DNA of 64,000 bases from CAYNFR01 sp964396595 (GTDB taxonomy: Bacteria; Bacteroidota; Bacteroidia; Chitinophagales; Saprospiraceae): NCBI GenBank assembly GCA_964396595.1, contig CAYNFR010000021.1, positions 1 to 64,000 of the forward strand, in the 5' to 3' direction. Below the pieces are notes generated by a model. That model was not told where the DNA came from, did no database searches, and worked only from the letters and a program-made list of their open reading frames with translations. A program made the position numbers and the translations under genes. Shown in pieces: positions 8,455 through 16,618 of the stretch; the stretch's first letter is position 1, and each line of letters opens with the position of its first letter.

Positions 8455-9513
8455 ATGGAAGTCGATGATATTCAGAAAAAGAGATGGAACAACTCTTTAC
8501 GTAATTCGATAGTAATTCATCTATTACTGCTGCTGCTCGTATTGTTTTTTCCATTGCCCGTTGATCCTACCCAAAACATTGACACGCAGTATGCCGTAGC
8601 AATCAGCTTCCAAGAAGTAGAATTTAAGGCATCTAAGAGCTCTAATAGCTCCAGTAGCCAAGCGAGCACAGGTGCGCAACGTGCGCGAAGTGAGACACCC
8701 GCAAAGTTAGAAACAGCAAGTCCTTCAACGGTTGAAACACCTAAGCCTACGGCTCAATCAAAGCCTCAGCCGACACAACCCACCACACAACCCAGACCTA
8801 CTGAACCTGTTATATCTAAAACAACAACCGAAGAAAGCGAAATCCAAGCTATCGAAGAACCTATAGATGTAAAAGATCCGGAACCAGAGTATATCCCTCA
8901 AAAATCGCCCGCACCAAAACAGAATGAAGAGGCAATAATCTTAAATCCTGATCTTCCTTCATTGGCTGATATTATTGGCACAGTAAGTGACGATCCTATT
9001 GAAACTAAAGAAGAAAAAGTCCCGTCAAAAAATCCCGGCACAGGCAGTAAAAATTCGCCCACGACTGGTACTAGTTCAAATGACCCTTCATTAAAAGATG
9101 GTTCAGGTTCCGGTAAAGCTGACGCAGGAACAGGCAAAGGAAAGGATGCAAGCGGCAAAGATAGCGACAGCGGTATAGGAACAGGCGGTGCAGGAGAAGG
9201 TGCGTTCGATGATTCAGGCGATGGAATCTTCGGTAGAAAAGTGTTAGTTGTTGATCCTGAGATGCAGCGCATTATGGCCGGTAGTTCTAAATCCGGCAAA
9301 ATCGTATTCCGAGTATGTATTGATCGAAGAGGCAACGTAAGTTTTGTAGAGGTCAACAATCGCTTGACAACCATGAAAGATAACAATCTTATAAAGCAAG
9401 CATTGAACTCCATGGCTAAATATAAGTATGAGGTAGATTATACAGCACCCAAAGAGCAGTGCGGACAATTTACCGTGATCCTTGATACGTTTAGAGGTAT
9501 ACGGCCCAAATAG
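8455..9513 (+). CDS. TonB-like energy transducer protein
   Basis: The 352-residue protein has TonB/TolA layout: a short cytoplasmic N-terminus, one membrane helix (about residues 18-36), a long Pro/Thr/Ser/Glu-rich then Gly/Ser/Lys/Asp-rich spacer (about 50-265), and a C-terminal domain of about 75 residues (SGKIVFRVCIDRRGNVSFVEV onwards) resembling the TonB C-terminal fold. TonB proteins span the periplasm and pass proton-motive energy from ExbB-ExbD to outer membrane receptors. No exbB/exbD lies next to it, so the partner and exact role are inferred. The ATG at 8455 is preceded by a GGGTAAT stretch, only a weak ribosome binding site. Confidence 0.75.
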   Translation: MEVDDIQKKRWNNSLRNSIVIHLLLLLLVLFFPLPVDPTQNIDTQYAVAISFQEVEFKASKSSNSSSSQASTGAQRARSETPAKLETASPSTVETPKPTAQSKPQPTQPTTQPRPTEPVISKTTTEESEIQAIEEPIDVKDPEPEYIPQKSPAPKQNEEAIILNPDLPSLADIIGTVSDDPIETKEEKVPSKNPGTGSKNSPTTGTSSNDPSLKDGSGSGKADAGTGKGKDASGKDSDSGIGTGGAGEGAFDDSGDGIFGRKVLVVDPEMQRIMAGSSKSGKIVFRVCIDRRGNVSFVEVNNRLTTMKDNNLIKQALNSMAKYKYEVDYTAPKEQCGQFTVILDTFRGIRPK

Positions 9514-9540
9514 CTTTTAAAATTTTAAACGCTGATATAA

Positions 9541-9578
9541 GTTAAAACGATAATTGATTGATCAATTGTAGTTTTAAC
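9541..9578. terminator. Long near-perfect hairpin, probable two-way terminator
   Basis: GTTAAAAC (9541-9548) pairs with GTTTTAAC (9571-9578), and AATTGAT (9552-9558) pairs with ATCAATT (9561-9567) around a two-base turn. With the three intervening positions this makes an 18-bp stem with one mismatch and one G-T pair. It lies 28 bases after the TonB-like gene, which converges on the next gene. It lacks a clean T-tract, so a protein-binding palindrome is the alternative. Confidence 0.55.
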
Positions 9579-9730
9579 ATTATATAAATTCCGTTAGCCA
9601 TGCATTAAGTCCAGTCAGGATGTATATGGATTCTACAATCAGCTGATAGAAATATCAATGTCCTTCGATCCAATACAAATTGATCAAGCATATCAGGTGT
9701 TTCGCCCAAGGCTAGTGATGAGTAATAAAT

Positions 9731-10588
9731 CTAGTTGCGCTTTCTCCTTTGTCTGTTGATATCTCGACCTTCAGTAGATTTGAAGGTTTCCGTTTTTAAT
9801 ACCGGAATCATCTTCTCATAAAGCTTATGAATATAGACCCACGTTCCATCGGTATTGAGCTCATAAGCTCTGAAACTTCCATCGGCAACTTTGGTCATGC
9901 CTTGGTCAGCTAAGCGACCGGGCATAGAGATTAAATTATCAAAAGAGACAATTCTGGTTGTTTTGTCGAAATCAAACGATGCATTGCTATCTGCTGAATA
10001 ATCCAACCTGAGTCGATTTAGAACATTATGACCATCTTCTGCGGGGAAACTTGCCTTTGCTCCAAATGTCAAGGTGTTAACATCAAAAATTTCCAGTGTT
10101 TTGGTACGGGTAAATTTATCTGTCTGCCTGAACGTATAAACCAGGTATTCGTTTTCGTTAAGCTGGTCAACGCGATAAATAATAGATGCAGGCCATTCGT
10201 TTATAGCTATACTACCTATTTCGCTCAAGCCTAGCTGACCTCTTCTCTTAGCAAGTCGTATGGCGGGTTCTTCAGATCTTTGAAAAAAGCCATAATATTC
10301 GCTTTTACCATCCTCCTTATTGAGTACCCAGCTTATAAACCGAAAACTTCGATCTTCACTGTATACCGTTGATATATACGTTATTTCCTCCGTTCTAAAG
10401 TCGAATGAACCCGGTTCGTTTATCATTACACTGAATGACGCTTCGAATTTTTCATGAGCGTACTCGCGATGTGCCGCTTGATCAGCGTTCATCATGACAT
10501 CAGCGTAAAATAGCAGGTTGTTGCGATCTTGTGCGACAATATGATATTGGAGAGCAAACATGGTAAGAGACAAAAACCAATACTTCAT
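9731..10588 (-). CDS. Secreted protein of unknown function
   Basis: No family is recognised with confidence. An open frame starts at 10645, but the ATG at 10588 gives a proper signal peptide (MKYWFLSLTMFALQYHIVAQ), so that start is chosen; the mature protein is about 265 residues. It is mostly beta-rich with alternating polar and hydrophobic residues, has no membrane helix after the signal and no sorting tail, and ends in a basic stretch (NRQRRKRN). These features suggest a periplasmic or envelope protein. It is divergent from cysE and converges on the TonB-like gene. Confidence 0.7.
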   Translation of the reverse strand: MKYWFLSLTMFALQYHIVAQDRNNLLFYADVMMNADQAAHREYAHEKFEASFSVMINEPGSFDFRTEEITYISTVYSEDRSFRFISWVLNKEDGKSEYYGFFQRSEEPAIRLAKRRGQLGLSEIGSIAINEWPASIIYRVDQLNENEYLVYTFRQTDKFTRTKTLEIFDVNTLTFGAKASFPAEDGHNVLNRLRLDYSADSNASFDFDKTTRIVSFDNLISMPGRLADQGMTKVADGSFRAYELNTDGTWVYIHKLYEKMIPVLKTETFKSTEGRDINRQRRKRN

Positions 10589-10667
10589 AGTTAAGGCATA
10601 TTTAAACCAAGCGTAAAACGTAGTAGGAATTGAATTATTGAACATTCAAATGATAAAATCATCTTAA

Positions 10668-10694
10668 TTGTCCTGTACGAATAAGCTAACTTTG
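10668..10694 (+). promoter_or_regulatory. Probable cysE promoter
   Basis: TAACTTTG at 10687-10694 matches the TAnnTTTG -7 element, and TTG at 10668-10670 could be the -33 element (16-base spacer, slightly short). The cysE ATG follows at 10712, leaving a leader of roughly 10 bases. Confidence 0.55.
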
Positions 10695-10711
10695 CTATTT
10701 AATCTCAGCGT

Positions 10712-11554
10712 ATGGCACATAAACAAGAGGCGTTTATCTCCCAAATATTAGCGGAGCATCAAAGGTGTACCATATGCCCTTCACCGGCATTGGTCGTCGA
10801 TTTTTTTAAAAAAATAATGGGACTTTTATATCAACCCTTTAGCGACACCACACTCAAAAGTGTCGCAGAAGTCGAAATAGAGTTGGAACGGATTCAACTT
10901 CATTTGCGTAGCTTACTTCAAGGAGAAAACAATCATGGTAAGGACTCATGGGGGTTAGATGCTTTATTCATGGATAAACTTCAAGTCATTTACGAAGTAC
11001 TTAACGATGACATCAAGGCTATCGTGCAAGGTGATCCGGCATGCACCGGGCCTCGTGAGGTTATCCGTAGTTATCCTGGATTCTATGCCATTGCGGCGTA
11101 CCGTATAGCCCATGAATTGCATAAATTACAAATCGTTGACATACCTAGGATTATCACAGAGCATGCGCATAGCGTAACTGGTATAGATATTCATCCTGCG
11201 GCAAGAATCGGTCGCAATTTCTGTATCGATCATGGCACAGGCATCGTTATAGGTGAAACAAGTGACATTTACGATAATGTTAAGATTTATCAAGGTGTTA
11301 CACTCGGCGCTTTATCAGTCAGAAAATCCGACGCGGATACCAAGCGTCATCCTACCATAGAATCCGGCTGTGTACTATATGCCGGAGCAACCATACTAGG
11401 TGGAGAGACCGTTGTAGGCGAGAATAGTGTTATCGGTGGTAATGTCTGGTTGACGAAGAGTGTCCCACCACATTCTAAGATCTACTATCAAGCGCTTATG
11501 TCTGATGAATCCGGCACGGATAAACTCGTGGTCTTTAATCACTTTGCCAAATAA
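10712..11554 (+). CDS. cysE: Serine O-acetyltransferase
   Basis: CysE acetylates serine with acetyl-CoA to O-acetylserine, the first committed step of cysteine synthesis. The 280-residue protein has a helical N-terminal domain (to about residue 140) and a left-handed beta-helix of hexapeptide repeats. The active-site motifs are present: the Asp/His-rich HSVTGIDIHPAARIG (about 151-165) and the DHGTGIVIGET stretch, followed by YQGVTLGALS. It is of the longer SAT type common in Bacteroidota. cysM begins six bases after its stop, so the acetyltransferase and sulfhydrylase are made together. Confidence 0.93.
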   Translation: MAHKQEAFISQILAEHQRCTICPSPALVVDFFKKIMGLLYQPFSDTTLKSVAEVEIELERIQLHLRSLLQGENNHGKDSWGLDALFMDKLQVIYEVLNDDIKAIVQGDPACTGPREVIRSYPGFYAIAAYRIAHELHKLQIVDIPRIITEHAHSVTGIDIHPAARIGRNFCIDHGTGIVIGETSDIYDNVKIYQGVTLGALSVRKSDADTKRHPTIESGCVLYAGATILGGETVVGENSVIGGNVWLTKSVPPHSKIYYQALMSDESGTDKLVVFNHFAK

Positions 11555-11559
11555 ATGCA

Positions 11560-12447
11560 ATGGCAGGTTTAATCGATTTAATAGGCAATACACCGCTTGT
11601 AGAACTCAAGCACATACCCAACAATAAAAATGTCAAGATTGTCGGTAAGCTTGAAGGTAACAATCCCGGTGGGAGTGTAAAAGATAGAGCCGCTCTAGGT
11701 ATGATTAGCGGTGCCTTAGAGCGCGGAGAAATAAGGCCGGGTAGTATTCTTATTGAAGCTACCAGCGGTAACACAGGTATTGCGCTCGCTATGATCGCCC
11801 GACTCAAAGGGTTAAATATGATACTTGTCATGCCTGCTAACAGTACCATAGAGCGTGTTAAGGCAATGGCGGCATACGGTGCAAAAGTCATCCTTACTGA
11901 CGCAGAGAGAGGGATCGAGTACAGCCGAGAAGTTGCAGATCAACTGGTAACTGAGAAGGGTTATTTCATGCTCAATCAATTTGCTAATGATGACAACTCG
12001 CGACAGCATTATCTGACCACAGGTCCGGAGATATGGCGTGATACTGATGGTCAAGTAACCCATTTTGTATCCTCGATGGGCACCACAGGCACTATTATGG
12101 GGGTTTCTCGAGCACTCAAAGAATGTAGCCCTTTTGTCCAAATAGTCGGGACACAACCTACAGAAGGATCGAATATTCCTGGTATCAGACGATGGACACC
12201 CGAGTACCTTCCCAAGATATTCCAACCACACAGAGTTGATCAAATAGTCGATGTTAGCGAAGCAGAAGCAAGGCTATACGCCAATAGATTAGCTCGAGAA
12301 GAAGGGGTATTATCGGGCATGAGCAGTGGTGGTGCATTGGCGGCAGCCATGAAAATAGCAGATACCTTGGACAGTGGATTGATCGTTTTTATCGTGTGTG
12401 ATCGCGGTGACCGATATTTGAGCAGCGATTTATTTGATCAGGCTTAA
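11560..12447 (+). CDS. cysM: Cysteine synthase (CysM type)
   Basis: This PLP enzyme replaces the acetyl group of O-acetylserine with sulfide (or thiosulfate in CysM enzymes) to make cysteine. Visible features are the PLP lysine in NPGGSVKDRA (K41), the TSGNTG loop (68-73) that binds substrate carboxylate, and the glycine-rich MGTTGTIMG phosphate loop. EGSNIPGIRRW and the C-terminal VCDRGDRYLS are typical of the B isozyme, CysM, rather than CysK. The 295-residue length fits. It follows cysE directly, and its stop codon overlaps the stop codon of the converging glycosyltransferase gene. Confidence 0.92.
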   Translation: MAGLIDLIGNTPLVELKHIPNNKNVKIVGKLEGNNPGGSVKDRAALGMISGALERGEIRPGSILIEATSGNTGIALAMIARLKGLNMILVMPANSTIERVKAMAAYGAKVILTDAERGIEYSREVADQLVTEKGYFMLNQFANDDNSRQHYLTTGPEIWRDTDGQVTHFVSSMGTTGTIMGVSRALKECSPFVQIVGTQPTEGSNIPGIRRWTPEYLPKIFQPHRVDQIVDVSEAEARLYANRLAREEGVLSGMSSGGALAAAMKIADTLDSGLIVFIVCDRGDRYLSSDLFDQA

Positions 12448-13628
12448 TGATATGATAATCTAGTGAACATTGCTTCTAACTCATCGGACTCCCTGGATGT
12501 ATTCCCAATATCACGCTGAGCATTTAGAGCAAAATCATACAAATATGCACTATCCAGAGATGTTTTGTTCAGCAATTCAATCCATTCATCAATAGACTCA
12601 GCTTGAAGAAAGTGGGTGCCTGCTGTCATACCCAGTCCGGCAATACCAAGCTCTGTAGAGATGATCGGTACACCGTATGAAATCGCCTCTAACACCTTTA
12701 TCCGAATACCGCTACCAATGAAAATAGGAACGATGGCTGCATCAATACTGTCATAAAATGAACTTACTTCTTCTACTCTACCGCGATAATAGATTCTATT
12801 AGATTCAAATCGATAAGGCCTCCGAGATTTACCTGCAATCGTCAGATGAATATTTTCAGAAAGATGAGGTAGAACATGTTTTACAAACCATCTAATCCCC
12901 TGTCTATTAGGCTGCCAATCTAGATCTCCTAGAAAACCCAATACAAATCTACCGCCCGGTTGGATCTGCCTAGGAATACGCACGAGCGGGATGGTTGTAG
13001 ATAATACTATCGTATTCTCGAGCTTGACTAATTCTTGCGTGACTCGGTGCATATCCGGGAGACTGATGAAAACAATAGCATCCGCATTATTGATCAACCG
13101 AATTTCCTCATGTCGGAGTCGAGCAACTTGCACGTCTAGGTACAACTTCTTAAATATGGAGCTGTGAGGTATTATTTGTTCCCAAATGCTGAACTCGATA
13201 TTATGAGCCCGATACACGATCGAAATCCATGGGGAATGCTCTTTAATACGTAAGGCCAGCGGCATCATAAACAAAGATTCGACCCATAGGATATTGATTT
13301 TAGTTTTCTCTATAAATGTTATTATTCGACTCCTGTCCGGATCGAAGCGCGACAAATGCATTGAGCTCTTAGCGAAGAAGAGATTGCTCATCATACTGAA
13401 CAAGCCGATGTCGGTGTTAATATTTTCAATGAGAAGATCTACATATCTGGTCTCAAGCCAACACATTGTATTCTGGTCAAGATGATTGAACTGTCTCGAA
13501 GGATTAAGACTATAGAGAAATATCTCCACATCCATGGAGTCTAGGCATCTTCTAGTGTGATCAATAGCAATGGCTTCGCCACTAGATAAAGGATACGGAA
13601 CCTGCTTGGTAAGTTGGAGAATTCTCAC
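12444..13628 (-). CDS. Glycosyltransferase, GT4-like
   Basis: The 394-residue protein has a GT-B layout: an N-terminal half starting MRILQLTKQVPYPLSSGEAIA and a C-terminal Rossmann half with VLGFLGDLDWQPNRQG, IAGK, and a donor-binding segment PIFIGSGIRIKVLEAISYGVPIISTELGIAGL. The glutamate in that segment is the family's nucleotide-sugar contact. Related proteins act in exopolysaccharide or cell-wall glycan assembly on the cytoplasmic side of the membrane; donor and acceptor cannot be told. It stands alone, with no other polysaccharide genes near it, and ends tail-to-tail with cysM in a four-base overlap. Confidence 0.85.
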   Translation of the reverse strand: MRILQLTKQVPYPLSSGEAIAIDHTRRCLDSMDVEIFLYSLNPSRQFNHLDQNTMCWLETRYVDLLIENINTDIGLFSMMSNLFFAKSSMHLSRFDPDRSRIITFIEKTKINILWVESLFMMPLALRIKEHSPWISIVYRAHNIEFSIWEQIIPHSSIFKKLYLDVQVARLRHEEIRLINNADAIVFISLPDMHRVTQELVKLENTIVLSTTIPLVRIPRQIQPGGRFVLGFLGDLDWQPNRQGIRWFVKHVLPHLSENIHLTIAGKSRRPYRFESNRIYYRGRVEEVSSFYDSIDAAIVPIFIGSGIRIKVLEAISYGVPIISTELGIAGLGMTAGTHFLQAESIDEWIELLNKTSLDSAYLYDFALNAQRDIGNTSRESDELEAMFTRLSYH

Positions 13629-13645
13629 AAGATTATTGACTCGCT

Positions 13646-13653
13646 CAAAGGTA
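13646..13653 (-). promoter_or_regulatory. Possible -7 box for the GT4-like gene
   Basis: On the minus strand this reads TACCTTTG, matching TAnnTTTG, 18 bases before the ATG at 13628. No TTG is found at the usual -33 distance. Confidence 0.4.
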
Positions 13654-13703
13654 AGTTAAGTCTGTGAAGACGTAATTGAGACGACTATATCTTTCTAACA
13701 CGC

Positions 13704-14546
13704 CTACAACTTCTCTTCTTGTGGGTATTCTATAGGCTTGCGATAACCGACAAATGGGATTTTGAGTATTTCCCAGATATTCGATGTCTGATGTTGATCA
13801 GGGTATGTATCGACTCCATAAATCAGCTTTGTATTGTCCACAAATGCTAGGGTGCCAAATAGTCGATCCCAAACAGAAAAAATATTTCCATAGTTCGTAT
13901 CGCTATAAGGTTGCCTATAATGGTGATGCACTCTGTGCATATCCGGCGTCACGAACAGCCACACCAGCGATTTATCAAGCCATCGAGGTAACTTGATATT
14001 GGCATGTGTAAACTGGGCGAAAACCACACTGATAGCTTGATATAACATAATCATCCAGATCGGCGCTCCTACTACGATAACGGCTATGCAAGTGAAAACA
14101 AATCTAATGACACTCTCGCCCGGATGATGTCTATTGCCACTCGTAACATCCACATGCTGATCACTATGATGCACCACGTGAAACTGCCACATCCATTTGA
14201 CATGATGCTCTACCCAGTGTGGTGTATACGCGCCTACTAGATCAAGCACAAGCAAACCGACGATCAATTGAGCCAATAATGGCATATCGATCCACTGAAG
14301 CAATCCGATGCCCTGACTGGTCGCGAAGATTGAAGAAGCCACCAGGATAAAGGCCAAAGCAAAATTAACCACCACAGTAGTAAGTGTAAAAAAGATATTC
14401 ACACCGATGTGTTTCCATCTATTATTGGTAAACCGGAATAAAGGAATCCCATTTTCGATCATCAAGAATATTGCTATACCCCCGAAGAGCAGCAAGGATC
14501 TGTGTGACGTAGGGATCGTTTCGAAATATTGGACAATAGCTTCCAT
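13704..14546 (-). CDS. Sterol desaturase / fatty acid hydroxylase family protein
   Basis: This integral membrane di-iron protein has several hydrophobic segments and the eight-histidine signature of the superfamily: HWVEHH and HVVHH in the middle (about residues 117-134 of the longer frame), NRHH, and HRVHHH (about 211-216). Members hydroxylate or desaturate lipids, sterols or carotenoids at the cytoplasmic membrane; the substrate is unknown here. A longer frame begins at 14567, but a good -7 element (TATATTTG, minus strand) covers that codon, which favours the ATG at 14546 (280 residues). It is divergent from tag. Confidence 0.85.
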   Translation of the reverse strand: MEAIVQYFETIPTSHRSLLLFGGIAIFLMIENGIPLFRFTNNRWKHIGVNIFFTLTTVVVNFALAFILVASSIFATSQGIGLLQWIDMPLLAQLIVGLLVLDLVGAYTPHWVEHHVKWMWQFHVVHHSDQHVDVTSGNRHHPGESVIRFVFTCIAVIVVGAPIWMIMLYQAISVVFAQFTHANIKLPRWLDKSLVWLFVTPDMHRVHHHYRQPYSDTNYGNIFSVWDRLFGTLAFVDNTKLIYGVDTYPDQHQTSNIWEILKIPFVGYRKPIEYPQEEKL

Positions 14547-14564
14547 GAAAAAAATTGAGTTATT

Positions 14565-14593
14565 CAAATATAATATTTATCTCTCCGAAACAA
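14565..14593 (-). promoter_or_regulatory. Probable promoter of the sterol desaturase-family gene
   Basis: On the minus strand TATATTTG lies at 14565-14572 and TTG at 14591-14593, separated by 18 bases. This is close to the Bacteroidota consensus and places transcription start near 14558, just before the ATG at 14546. Confidence 0.55.
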
Positions 14594-14602
14594 TACAACT
14601 GT

Positions 14603-14630
14603 GAAAAAACATGCCAATGAAAATTGGCAT
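14603..14630. repeat. Perfect 8-bp hairpin with a GAAA loop
   Basis: ATGCCAAT (14611-14618) and ATTGGCAT (14623-14630) are perfect inverted copies around GAAA. An A-tract at 14603-14608 means that, read on the minus strand, the hairpin is followed by six T residues, like a terminator. It sits between the divergent desaturase and tag promoters, so an operator or an insulator is possible. Confidence 0.5.
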
Positions 14631-14683
14631 TGATTATTCATCTTGTTGAGAAGACTTTATCTTCGATATTTTAGAAAATATCT

Positions 14684-15262
14684 ATGCTACATACTGAGAG
14701 ATGCCCATGGTGCGGAACTGAACCCTTGTACGTGGACTACCACGACAAAGAATGGGGTGTGCCCGAAAGAGATAGTAAAGCGCTATTTGAAAAATTACTA
14801 CTTGATGGAGCACAAGCCGGCTTGAGTTGGTGGACTATACTGTCGAAACGCGAGAACTATAGGCAAGCTTTCTACGATTTTGATCCCGAGTTAATGGCAA
14901 GGATCAGTAATGAAGAAATCGAACTGTTGCTGCAGAACAAGGGTATCGTGCGAAACAGGTTGAAGGTCATGGCTTTTAGGGCGAATGCCCAATGTTATCT
15001 CGGCATGCAAGAACAAGGCATTGACTTTTCTGACTACCTATGGGCATATGTCAATCACGAACCAATTGTCAATCGATTCACTACCCTATCACAAGTACCT
15101 GCCAATACACTCATAAGCGATAAATTGTCTAAAGACCTAAAGAAACGGGGATTCAAATTTGTTGGTTCGACCATAGTGTATGCATTTATGCAAGCTGTAG
15201 GTATGGTTAATGATCATCTGATAAGCTGTCCGAGACATGTGGAGGTGCAGGAGTATTATTGA
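14684..15262 (+). CDS. tag: DNA-3-methyladenine glycosylase I
   Basis: Tag removes 3-methyladenine from alkylated DNA, opening base-excision repair. The 192-residue protein aligns with E. coli Tag over its whole length: CPWCGTEPLYVDYHDKEWGVPERD, AGLSWWTILSKRENYRQAF, and the C-terminal FVGSTIVYAFMQAVGMVNDHLISCPRH. The cysteine and histidines that bind structural zinc (near the start, in DYHD, and in the C-terminal H...C segment) are present. The residue matching E. coli Glu38 is aspartate here (LLLDGAQAGLSW). It is divergent from the desaturase gene and converges on the aminotransferase with a 14-base gap. Confidence 0.93.
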   Translation: MLHTERCPWCGTEPLYVDYHDKEWGVPERDSKALFEKLLLDGAQAGLSWWTILSKRENYRQAFYDFDPELMARISNEEIELLLQNKGIVRNRLKVMAFRANAQCYLGMQEQGIDFSDYLWAYVNHEPIVNRFTTLSQVPANTLISDKLSKDLKKRGFKFVGSTIVYAFMQAVGMVNDHLISCPRHVEVQEYY

Positions 15263-15276
15263 ATCTCACCGTATTT

Positions 15277-16431
15277 TCAATCCTGCTGAACCAGACGAAT
15301 AATATCTAGCAATCTATCAAAATCCGAGAGACTATTATACAGATGTGGAGATATCCGTATAGCGCTACCTCTGTAGCTCACATACACACGCTCTTGTGCA
15401 CAAATAAATTTAAACCTATCGATATCAAAATGCTGCGGAGGTCTTATACCGAATAAATGACCTGCGCGATACTTCATATCGACACCCCATCCTAGCGACT
15501 GAATTGCTTTACAAAATCCTGTAGAAATATTGAGACAATGTGACTGGATGTTGGCCGGTTGCCATTCTATTAGTTTCCGTATCGCAGCGGCACTCATCGG
15601 GAGGATACCAAGCATACTCGCTTCCCCTACTTCATATCTTCTGGCACCTGGACGATAGCTATCTTGATAATTGACTAGCTGCTGAAAATTATCACTATTC
15701 TCTCGATTAACCCAACTCTCTTCTATTGGAATCCCATCATTAAATCGTTCGCTATAATAGCTGAATCCCATGCCATAAGGCCCCATGAGCCATTTATATC
15801 CGGCTACCACCAATGCATCGACCGGGGTGTGTTCCAGATCCAAAGGCATAGCGCCCACAGACTGTGTCCCATCCACTATCACAAATATGTCATGCTCTCT
15901 CGCCCGCCGGCAAATATCCTTTAACCTGAACACCGTTCCGTCAGACCAATGAACATGTGGCAAACAAATAGCAAGCACATCATCTTTAAGCATTTCCATA
16001 ATGCGGTCACTCCATTCCTCACCTCTTGAAAATCCAGTTACGGGGGCTTTGACAATTTCTATGTTGTAGCCTTCTTGTGCGGCTAAGCGTTCCCATGGGT
16101 AGTAATTACTGGGAAACTGCTCTTCGAGTAACAAAATTGACTTCTTACTCTTGCCCGATAGATTCTTAGCGACATTGGCCATAGCATAGCTTACGCTAGG
16201 TGTAAGTGCTACCTGTTCCGGCATACGACAGTTCACAAGATTACTGAACAAAATTCTCACTTCATTTGTTGGATCAAAAAAGTCATTTGCGCTGAGAGAC
16301 CATGGTTTTTCCTTCCGAGCCAGCGATTCTTGACCTATGGATGTAAGCTCCCGCAACTGAGGTGACATATAAGCTGCATTGAGATAGGTAGTGTCAGTGG
16401 GGATATTGAATAAGGAGAAGAATGAATTCAT
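15277..16431 (-). CDS. Class V aminotransferase-fold PLP enzyme
   Basis: The 384-residue protein is a fold type I PLP enzyme of the class V group (cysteine desulfurase, kynureninase and isopenicillin-N epimerase relatives). The cofactor aspartate lies in VIVDGTQSVGAM and the Schiff-base lysine in VAGYKWLMGPYG. An N-terminal YLNAAYMSPQ motif and the C-terminal RISPHLYNSLSDFDRLL stretch are typical. No catalytic cysteine loop of the NifS/SufS type is evident, so a cysteine desulfurase role is doubtful. The substrate is unknown. It is a single gene, 187 bases from the divergent RND operon. Confidence 0.85.
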   Translation of the reverse strand: MNSFFSLFNIPTDTTYLNAAYMSPQLRELTSIGQESLARKEKPWSLSANDFFDPTNEVRILFSNLVNCRMPEQVALTPSVSYAMANVAKNLSGKSKKSILLLEEQFPSNYYPWERLAAQEGYNIEIVKAPVTGFSRGEEWSDRIMEMLKDDVLAICLPHVHWSDGTVFRLKDICRRAREHDIFVIVDGTQSVGAMPLDLEHTPVDALVVAGYKWLMGPYGMGFSYYSERFNDGIPIEESWVNRENSDNFQQLVNYQDSYRPGARRYEVGEASMLGILPMSAAAIRKLIEWQPANIQSHCLNISTGFCKAIQSLGWGVDMKYRAGHLFGIRPPQHFDIDRFKFICAQERVYVSYRGSAIRISPHLYNSLSDFDRLLDIIRLVQQD

Positions 16432-16586
16432 TACAAAAAGGCTTTAAATGCGGTAAAAAACTATTCTGTTGTTAAACTATTGTCATTAAGATCTGTCTAA
16501 CAGTTCGATCTGAAACAAGCTTGTTATCACAATGTTAATGTGAAGGCATTAGATAAACAAGTAAACTGTTTCGAGAATGATCTAGC

Positions 16587-16594
16587 TATCTTTG
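16587..16594 (+). promoter_or_regulatory. Probable -7 box of the RND efflux operon
   Basis: TATCTTTG matches TAnnTTTG exactly and lies 24 bases before the ATG of the adaptor gene at 16619. No clear TTG is present at the usual -33 distance. Confidence 0.5.
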
Positions 16595-16618
16595 CACTAT
16601 TAACTTAACATTGACTTT

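Noticed and set aside
8898..9413. 171-codon open frame on the minus strand within the TonB-like gene
   Set aside because: It is a shadow of the low-complexity Gly/Ser/Pro-rich spacer; the plus-strand frame has a coherent membrane helix and C-terminal domain.
11812..12243. 143-codon minus-strand open frame inside cysM
   Set aside because: The plus frame has all cysteine synthase motifs; this is antisense noise.
14643..14825. 60-codon plus-strand frame upstream of and overlapping tag
   Set aside because: It overlaps the start of tag in another frame and has no plausible product.
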